Shown: positions 5,240-9,653 of the stretch, piece after piece
How positions within the stretch are numbered: position 1 is the stretch's first letter
Layout: every line of letters begins with the position of its first letter
Position numbers and translations under genes: made by a program
Notes under the pieces: model-generated
Database searches by the model: none
What the model was told of the DNA's origin: nothing
What the model saw: only the letters and a program-made list of their open reading frames with translations
NCBI GenBank assembly: GCA_023249695.1
Contig: JAHFCD010000047.1
Location: 1-9,653, forward strand
DNA: 9,653 nt
DNA from: Elusimicrobiota bacterium
GTDB taxonomy: Bacteria; Elusimicrobiota; Elusimicrobia; UBA1565; UBA9628
Direction of reading: 5' to 3'

Positions 5240-6289
5240 ATGCAGCTGCACAACATGCTGCGCTTCAAGACCAAATGGGCCGAGGCCGAGGGGCCCTCTC
5301 ACGAGGTCGTGATGTCCACGCGCGTGCGCCTGGCGCGCAACCTCCGCGGCCCCTTTCCGGGCCACATCGGCCCGCACACGCTCAAGAAGACGCTCGACCA
5401 CGCCTTCAACGCGATCCGGCTCGCGGGCATCAAGAACGCGGCCTTCTTCAAGATGGGCGATTTAGACGCCACCGATCGGCAATTCCTGGTCGAAAGGCAT
5501 CTGGCGAGCCCGCTGCTGGCCGCGCATCCCGCCCAGCGCGGCGTCGTCGTCGGCGACGACGAGACGATCGTCGTCATGGTCAACGAGGAGGACCATTTCC
5601 GCCTGGCCTCGCTCCTGCCGGGCCAGCAGCTGCGCGCCGCGCACGCGAGCGCGGACCGGCTCGATGACCGGCTCTCCTCGGTCCTAGACTTCGCGTTCCG
5701 GGATGATCTCGGCTATCTGACCGCCTGCCCGACCAACCTGGGGACGGGCCTTCGCGCCTCCTGCCTCGTCCACCTCCCGGCGTTGAGCATGACCGGCGCC
5801 GTCGGCAAGCTGCTCGACGGCCTAGGGCGCGCGGGCCTCATCGCGCGCGGCATGCATGGGGAGGGCACGCGCGTCGTCGGCGATTTTTTCCAGTTGTCCA
5901 ACGCGACGGGGTTCGGCCAAACCGAGGCGGAGATCCTAGCCGCCCTCGAGAAGTCCGTGACCGCGATCTGCGCGCGCGAATACGAGGCCCGCGCGGCCCT
6001 GTCGGCGGGCCCCGCCAAGATCCGCCTCGAGGACGAGCTGCACCGGTCCCTGGCCCTGCTCGGCGCCGCGCGCCTGCTGTCCTTCGAGGAGTGCCAGCAT
6101 CACCTCTCGCGCCTGCGGCTGGGCCTGGCGATGGGCTGGAAGCTGCCGTCGGACATGTCGATCGTCAACGAGCTCACTTTGTCCACCCAGCCCGCCCACC
6201 TCGACCTCCTGGCTCAGAAGGAGCTCTCGCCCCTGGACCGCGACGCTCTGCGGGCGTCCTTGGTGCGGCGCCGCCTCAAGGCGTCTTAG
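5240..6289 (+). CDS. mcsB: Protein-arginine kinase McsB
   Basis: A 349-residue kinase of the phosphagen-kinase fold that phosphorylates arginines in proteins; in Bacillus these pArg marks target proteins to ClpCP. Motifs in order: STRVRLARNL (26-35, nucleotide-binding arginines), LVERHLASP (83-91), the catalytic NEEDHFRL (115-122), TACPTNLGTGLRAS (161-174, with conserved C163), HGEGT (206-210, where E208 matches the substrate-guanidinium glutamate), and SNATGFGQTEAEI (220-232). Near the C-terminus RDALRA (334-339) matches the RDxxRA motif of the phospho-arginine-sensing pocket known from Bacillus McsB. Length is near the usual 360. It starts 1 nt after mcsA with no clear Shine-Dalgarno sequence, suggesting coupled translation. 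No ctsR or clpC is beside it in the window. Its last 14 nt overlap the convergent lipoprotein gene. Confidence 0.95.
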   Translation: MQLHNMLRFKTKWAEAEGPSHEVVMSTRVRLARNLRGPFPGHIGPHTLKKTLDHAFNAIRLAGIKNAAFFKMGDLDATDRQFLVERHLASPLLAAHPAQRGVVVGDDETIVVMVNEEDHFRLASLLPGQQLRAAHASADRLDDRLSSVLDFAFRDDLGYLTACPTNLGTGLRASCLVHLPALSMTGAVGKLLDGLGRAGLIARGMHGEGTRVVGDFFQLSNATGFGQTEAEILAALEKSVTAICAREYEARAALSAGPAKIRLEDELHRSLALLGAARLLSFEECQHHLSRLRLGLAMGWKLPSDMSIVNELTLSTQPAHLDLLAQKELSPLDRDALRASLVRRRLKAS

Positions 6290-6869
6290 GACCGAAGCTC
6301 AGCTCGAGAAGGTAGCGCGAGGTCTTCCCCGACGACTCGAGCCGGAGCACCCGCTCGAAGGAGTCCTTGGCCTCCCACGCCGTCATGCGTCCGCGCAGGA
6401 CGTCGTCGGCCAGGTTCAGGCGCAGGAAGTTGGTCTCCTCCCGGTCGGACCGGCTCGTCATTTCCATGCGTCCCGGATCCAAGCGCAGACGGCGGCTGAA
6501 AGGAGCCAGGCCGACGGCCTCCTCCGGCGTCAGGCCGTAGTCCACCGTTTGCTCGAGGACGCCGAGGTCCTCGCCTCGGTCGCCGGCATAAGACCGGGGC
6601 CGATTTCGGACGACGGTGCGCTTCCAGGGGCCGTTGCCGCGCCAGGTCAGGCGGCCCGCGCCGACCTCGTCCGGAGGCCCGTAAAGAGCCATGACCCGGC
6701 GGGCGGCCAGGCGCGAGGGCTCAGACCACGCCGCGGAGACGCGCTCGGCCAGCTCCCGGCGGCTCGCGGCGCTCAGGACGGGGGTCGCCGCGGTCTTGGC
6801 CGCCGACGCGCACCCCGCCGAAGCCCCCAGCAGGGCCGCGGCCAGCGCGAATTCCGCTCGCAGGATCAT
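6276..6869 (-). CDS. Predicted lipoprotein of an uncharacterised GPPDE/PWKRT family
   Basis: A 197-residue protein with an N-terminal signal peptide ending in LLGASAGC; C20 is a possible lipidation site, though Ser at -3 makes the lipobox imperfect. The mature part carries LYGPPDEV (62-69), a tryptophan-rich WRGNGPWKRTVV (76-87), VLEQTVDYGLTPEE (104-117) and ETNFLRLNLADDVLRG (145-160). From memory this resembles a conserved family of unknown function with GPP[ND]E...NGPWKRT...EQ.IDY...NFLALNLA; I cannot name it. No catalytic residues are evident. The GPPDE turn superficially recalls GWxTD or BamE-like envelope proteins. The ATG at 6869 is preferred over the one at 6884 because the latter overlaps the -10 box and would spoil the signal peptide. 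It is probably an envelope protein; the role is unknown. Confidence 0.8.
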   Translation of the reverse strand: MILRAEFALAAALLGASAGCASAAKTAATPVLSAASRRELAERVSAAWSEPSRLAARRVMALYGPPDEVGAGRLTWRGNGPWKRTVVRNRPRSYAGDRGEDLGVLEQTVDYGLTPEEAVGLAPFSRRLRLDPGRMEMTSRSDREETNFLRLNLADDVLRGRMTAWEAKDSFERVLRLESSGKTSRYLLELSFGPKTP

Positions 6870-6875
6870 GAGGAC

Positions 6876-6881
6876 AGTGTA
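6876..6881 (-). promoter_or_regulatory. -10 box TACACT of the lipoprotein gene
   Basis: On the minus strand TACACT (4 of 6 matches to TATAAT) ends 6 nt before the ATG at 6869, so the expected transcription start falls on the A of the ATG. No -35 box or Shine-Dalgarno sequence is evident. The upstream in-frame ATG at 6884 overlaps this box and is therefore unlikely to be used. Confidence 0.45.
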
Positions 6882-6916
6882 CACCCGGCGGGGCGCTCCC
6901 CCGCCTCAAAAAAACG

Positions 6917-6943
6917 TCAATTTTGGGATTGATATAGGTCAAT
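6917..6943. promoter_or_regulatory. Operator-like triple half-site upstream of PEPCK
   Basis: TCAAT (6917-6921), ATTGA (6928-6932) and TCAAT (6939-6943) alternate in orientation, each separated by exactly 6 nt, giving an 11-bp period, about one helical turn. The outer copies extend to GTCAATT (6916-6922 and 6938-6944). The array lies about -60 to -33 relative to the predicted PEPCK transcription start, and an A7 run (6908-6914) precedes it. This geometry fits a transcription factor binding two overlapping dyads. The regulator is unknown. The divergent lipoprotein gene could be controlled too. Confidence 0.5.
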
Positions 6944-6961
6944 TCGGCCTCACCGCCTCCA

Positions 6962-6970
6962 TGCTAGAAT
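6962..6970 (+). promoter_or_regulatory. Extended -10 (TGnTAGAAT) of PEPCK
   Basis: TAGAAT at 6965-6970 matches TATAAT at five positions and is preceded by TG at 6962-6963, an extended -10. It ends 5 nt before the ATG at 6976, predicting a leaderless transcript. No good -35 lies 16-18 nt upstream (6942-6947 is ATTCGG), consistent with an extended -10 or an activator-dependent promoter. Confidence 0.55.
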
Positions 6971-6975
6971 GGGGC

Positions 6976-8766
6976 ATGGTCAACATCAAACACGCCAAGC
7001 TCAAAGCCTGGGTCGATGAAGTCGCCCAGATCTGCACGCCGGACGCCGTCGTCTGGGTGGACGGGTCCGAGGAAGAGAAGAAACGCCTCGAAAAGCGCGG
7101 GGTCGCCCGCGGCCAGCTGATCCCTCTCGACGCGGAGAAGTTCCCCGGCTGCTTCTACAGCCGCTCCAAGGCCAACGACGTCGCCCGCACCGAGCACCTG
7201 ACCTACATCTGCACCAAGGACAAGGAAGCGGTCGGCCCGACCAACAACTGGATGTCCCCCGAGGAGGGCTACCAGAAGGCCCGCGAGATCCTGAAAGGCT
7301 CGATGAAGGGCCACACCTTGTACGTCATCCCCTTTTCGATGGGCCCCGTCGGCTCTCCGTTCTCCAAGATCGGCGTCGAGCTCACCGACTCGATCTACGT
7401 CGTCCTCAACATGCGCATCATGACCCGCATCGGCACCGCGGTGCTCGAACAGCTCGGGACCGACGGCGACTTCGTGAAATGCCTGCATTCCAAGGCCGAT
7501 CTCGACGTCAACAAGCGCATGATCCTTCATTTCCCCGAGGACAACACGATCTGGTCGGTGGGCTCCGCTTACGGCGGCAACGCGCTCCTCGGCAAGAAGT
7601 GCCTCGCCCTGCGCATCGCCTCGTGGCAGGCCCGGAAGGAAGGCTGGATGGCCGAGCACATGCTCATCCTCGGCATCGAGCAGGGCGGCAAGACCGAATA
7701 CGTGGTCGCCGCCTTCCCGTCCGCCTGCGGCAAGACGAATTTGGCCATGCTCATCCCGCCGGAAGGGCTCAAGGGCAAGGGCTACAAGATCTGGACCGTC
7801 GGCGACGACATCGCCTGGCTGCGCGTCGGCCCGGACGGCCGCCTGTGGGCCTGTAACCCCGAGGCCGGCTTTTTCGGCGTCGCGGTGGGAACGAACTCCA
7901 AGTCCAACCCCAATGCGATCAAGACCGTCCAGAAGAACACGATCTTCACGAACGTCCTTCTCGGCGACGACCTGTCCGTCTGGTGGGAGGACGGCGAGGG
8001 CGCTCCCCCCGCCTCTGGAACGAACTGGGAGGGCAAGCCCTGGAAGCCCGACTTCAAGGACAAGGACGGCAAGCCCCTGCTGGGCGCCCACCCGAACAGC
8101 CGCTTCACCTCGCCCGCGGGCCAATGCCCGTCGATCGCGCCCAACTGGGAAGACCCCAAGGGCGTTCCGATCGCGGCCGTCATCTTCGGCGGCCGCCGCG
8201 AGCGGCTCGCGCCACTCGTGTTCGAGGCCCTCGACTGGAACCACGGCGTCTACGTCGGCGCCACCGTCGCCTCCGAGCGCACGGCCGCCCAGACCGGCGC
8301 GATCGGCGAGGTCCGCCGCGATCCGATGGCGATGCTGCCCTTCTGCGGCTACAACATGGGCGAGTACTTCGGCCATTGGCTCGACATGGGCGCGAAGATC
8401 CCCAAGCCGCCGAAAATCTTCCACGTGAACTGGTTCCGCAAGGACGCGAACGGCAAGTTCCTGTGGCCCGGCTACGGCGAGAACCTGCGCGTGCTCGAGT
8501 GGATATTAAGCAGAGCCGCAGGCTCTGGCAAGGCCGACAAGACGCCGATCGGCTACCTGCCGACGAAGGATGCCCTCGACCTGTCCGGGCTGGAGCTCAA
8601 GCCCGGCGCGCTCGACCAGCTTCTCGAGGTCAAGCCCGAGGAGTGGAGCGCCGAGCTCGGCGGCGTGAAGACCTTCTTCGACCAGTTCGGCGCGAAGCTG
8701 CCCAAGGAGCTGACGAAGCAGCTCGAAGCGCTGCGCGACCGCCTCAAAACCAAGGTCACGGCCTAG
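6976..8766 (+). CDS. pckG: Phosphoenolpyruvate carboxykinase (GTP)
   Basis: A 596-residue cytoplasmic enzyme that interconverts oxaloacetate + GTP and phosphoenolpyruvate + CO2 + GDP, for gluconeogenesis or, in anaerobes, often in the carboxylating direction. The length is normal and all family motifs are present: RTEHLTYICT (71-80, substrate-binding R71), YGGNALLGKK (199-208), AEHMLILG (226-233, metal ligand H228), P-loop FPSACGKTNLAM (247-258) with the GTP-class reactive C251, VGDDIAW (275-281, metal aspartates), NPEAGFFGVA (294-303), IFGGRR (403-408), FCGYNMGEYFGHWL (456-469), HVNWFRKD (483-490) and WPGYGENLRVLEWI (497-510). The ATG at 6976 starts where the family begins; readings from further upstream would extend through the promoter. 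An unusual hairpin with rare codons lies at codons 510-518. It stands alone, divergent from the lipoprotein gene; its stop is 1 nt from the convergent gene's stop. Confidence 0.97.
   Translation: MVNIKHAKLKAWVDEVAQICTPDAVVWVDGSEEEKKRLEKRGVARGQLIPLDAEKFPGCFYSRSKANDVARTEHLTYICTKDKEAVGPTNNWMSPEEGYQKAREILKGSMKGHTLYVIPFSMGPVGSPFSKIGVELTDSIYVVLNMRIMTRIGTAVLEQLGTDGDFVKCLHSKADLDVNKRMILHFPEDNTIWSVGSAYGGNALLGKKCLALRIASWQARKEGWMAEHMLILGIEQGGKTEYVVAAFPSACGKTNLAMLIPPEGLKGKGYKIWTVGDDIAWLRVGPDGRLWACNPEAGFFGVAVGTNSKSNPNAIKTVQKNTIFTNVLLGDDLSVWWEDGEGAPPASGTNWEGKPWKPDFKDKDGKPLLGAHPNSRFTSPAGQCPSIAPNWEDPKGVPIAAVIFGGRRERLAPLVFEALDWNHGVYVGATVASERTAAQTGAIGEVRRDPMAMLPFCGYNMGEYFGHWLDMGAKIPKPPKIFHVNWFRKDANGKFLWPGYGENLRVLEWILSRAAGSGKADKTPIGYLPTKDALDLSGLELKPGALDQLLEVKPEEWSAELGGVKTFFDQFGAKLPKELTKQLEALRDRLKTKVTA
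8511..8527. repeat. Perfect hairpin inside the PEPCK gene with rare codons
   Basis: CAGAGCC (8511-8517) and GGCTCTG (8521-8527) are perfect reverse complements around GCA. The codons from 8503 (ATA TTA AGC AGA, then GCA and TCT) are unlike the G/C-ending codons used in the rest of the gene. The encoded stretch ILSRAAGSGK follows the conserved LRVLEWI and falls in a loop of variable sequence, so it is tolerated. It could be a small inserted palindromic element or simply a drifted loop. Confidence 0.55.
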
Positions 8767-8767
8767 C

Positions 8768-9019
8768 TCAGGGCTTCGGCGCCGTCTCGGCGCGCTTCCG
8801 GAGCGCCTCCAACGCGGCGGCGTCGAGCGGAGCGCCGCCGTTCGCCCACGACACGGACGTTTTCGCCGGGACCGTCTTCGCGAGCGCGGCCTTCAACGCC
8901 GAGGTCCCCGACGAGACGGGCACGCGCAGGGCGTAGACGCTCCACGCGGCCACGAGAAGGACGATCAGCCCCGCGCGGAGGAAGGCGCGGCGCCGCTCGG
9001 AGCCGAGGTCCCGCGTCAC
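8768..9019 (-). CDS. Small single-pass membrane protein, unknown function
   Basis: An 83-residue protein, family not recognised. A basic N-terminus (RDLGSERRRAFLR) is followed by one membrane segment (about 14-30, AGLIVLLVAAWSVYAL). The remaining ~50 residues are polar, with a basic C-terminal helix (about 64-78), and by the positive-inside rule would lie outside the cytoplasm. The GTG start at 9019 overlaps the stop of the upstream gene (GTGA) and has a good Shine-Dalgarno sequence 7 nt before it; the longer reading starting at 9094 is only the other frame of the upstream gene. It forms a two-gene unit with that zinc-ribbon membrane protein, so the two may work together. Its stop (8768-8770) is 1 nt from the PEPCK stop. 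Confidence rests on the coupling, the RBS and the membrane segment, not on homology. Confidence 0.65.
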   Translation of the reverse strand: MTRDLGSERRRAFLRAGLIVLLVAAWSVYALRVPVSSGTSALKAALAKTVPAKTSVSWANGGAPLDAAALEALRKRAETAPKP

Positions 9020-9653
9020 GCGGCCCCCTCCACGCCCGGACGGCGCGCGCCGATCCAGACCAGCCAGGCGAGGACGTAGGCCCACGGCTCGCAAAAGAAC
9101 AGGAACGGAAGGAAGGCCAGGCCCGTCTCGACGGCGGCCCCCGCCCCGGTCATCTCATAAGTCCGGTTGAAGCGCACCGCGATCCAGGTCGCGCGGCCGG
9201 AGAAAAACGCCTCGCCGCAGAGCGGGCAGGAGAATTCCAGGCGCGAGCCGATCCGCTCGCAGCCCGGGCAAGCCCTCAGCTCCCGCGCGCACGGGCTGCC
9301 CCAGATGAAGAAGACGGGGTCGGGCCGCTTGACGCATTCGATCTTCTCGAGCAGCTTGGCCGCGGACCAGATCTCGTAGGCCAGACCCCAATACTTCAAC
9401 GCCAAGGCCTTGTCCTCCAGCGTCGAATACACGTCGCCGAGCAGCTCCAGGGAGGCCGGATTGCGCGCGTCCTCCTTCAGAGCCCGGCGGCAGCCGGCGA
9501 CGCGCTCGACGACCTCGGCCCAGCGTCCGCCCGGGGCGGGCTCGTCGCCGAGCATCGCCCAGACGCCGACCCCGATCGCCAAGGCCAGCGCCGCCGCCGC
9601 GGCCGCGGCCGCGCGCAGCGCGGCGAGGACCAGGACGCACGCCAGGATCCACA
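9016..9653 (-). CDS. Membrane protein with TPR-like helices and a zinc ribbon (5' end at or beyond the window edge)
   Basis: The frame is open to the window edge and yields at least 211 residues before TGA at 9016-9018. The first full codon is Trp, preceded by a partial xTG at 9653-9652, so the start may be exactly at the edge or further upstream; TTG at 9582 is less likely because it would cut a membrane segment. From the edge: a hydrophobic segment (about 1-34) with eight consecutive alanines, a helical part resembling one tetratricopeptide unit (about 60-98, NPASLELLGDVYSTLEDKAL then ALKYWGLAYEIW), a zinc ribbon with CPGC and CPLC (C128, C131, C142, C145), and a C-terminal membrane region (about 170-200). 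The family is unknown. The topology suggests the TPR and ribbon lie on one face between two membrane anchors. Translation is coupled to the 83-aa gene. Confidence 0.75.
   Translation of the reverse strand, partial: WILACVLVLAALRAAAAAAAALALAIGVGVWAMLGDEPAPGGRWAEVVERVAGCRRALKEDARNPASLELLGDVYSTLEDKALALKYWGLAYEIWSAAKLLEKIECVKRPDPVFFIWGSPCARELRACPGCERIGSRLEFSCPLCGEAFFSGRATWIAVRFNRTYEMTGAGAAVETGLAFLPFLFFCEPWAYVLAWLVWIGARRPGVEGAA
9027..9031 (-). promoter_or_regulatory. Shine-Dalgarno GGAGG for the 83-aa membrane protein
   Basis: On the minus strand GGAGG lies 7 nt before the GTG at 9019, inside the end of the upstream gene. It decides the start of the small gene, and it is the only well-placed Shine-Dalgarno sequence I found in the window. 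Confidence 0.6.

Noticed and set aside
6870..6884. Lipoprotein start at 6884
   Set aside because: The ATG overlaps the -10 box and adds five residues before the signal peptide; 6869 fits both signals better.
6691..6975. N-terminal extension of PEPCK from 6691
   Set aside because: It runs antisense through the lipoprotein gene and the promoter; family similarity starts at the ATG at 6976.
6964..8424. 486-residue open frame antisense to PEPCK
   Set aside because: It mirrors PEPCK codons on the opposite strand; high G+C makes long antisense frames common, and the PEPCK motifs are unambiguous.
9016..9582. TTG at 9582 as the start of the zinc-ribbon membrane protein
   Set aside because: The frame continues open to the window edge and the upstream residues extend a hydrophobic segment, so a start at or beyond the edge is more likely.

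Overview
The window is G+C-rich chromosomal DNA (about two thirds G+C or more, by eye) from a bacterium, densely packed with housekeeping and envelope genes on both strands. I see no phage, transposase, CRISPR, rRNA or tRNA. The mix is a GTP-type PEP carboxykinase, an MgtE magnesium channel, the McsA/McsB protein-arginine phosphorylation pair outside a Firmicutes-style ctsR operon, and secreted proteins with Ala/Pro-rich N-termini. It would fit a high-G+C member of a deep-branching phylum such as Elusimicrobiota, but that assignment is a guess from gene content.

Layout from left to right. The 3' end of an exonuclease III gene (1-249, +) is followed by a 287-nt non-coding, locally A+T-rich stretch holding a nested ~90-bp palindrome. 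Next is a secreted endonuclease/exonuclease/phosphatase-fold enzyme (537-1550, +), convergent with a secreted protein of unknown function (1547-2875, -). An mgtE-FAH hydrolase pair with overlapping stop and start codons (4874 to 2977, -) diverges across 25 nt from mcsA-mcsB (4900-6289, +). A small predicted lipoprotein gene (6276-6869, -) diverges across 106 nt from GTP-PEP carboxykinase (6976-8766, +). The window ends with two coupled membrane-protein genes of unknown function on the minus strand (9653 to 8768), the first cut by the window edge.

The clearest biology is metabolic and stress-related: gluconeogenesis or anaplerosis (PEPCK), Mg2+ homeostasis coupled to a divalent-metal-dependent hydrolase, and arginine phosphorylation for protein quality control. 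Two patterns run through the whole window. First, each of the six genes that opens a transcription unit has a -10-like hexamer ending only 5-8 nt before its start codon, as expected for leaderless mRNAs; this also settles several start codons. Second, all three convergent gene pairs overlap or nearly touch at their stop codons, leaving no room for intrinsic terminators. The PEPCK promoter carries three evenly spaced alternating half-sites that look like an operator. I did not find a clearly new multi-gene defence or mobile system.
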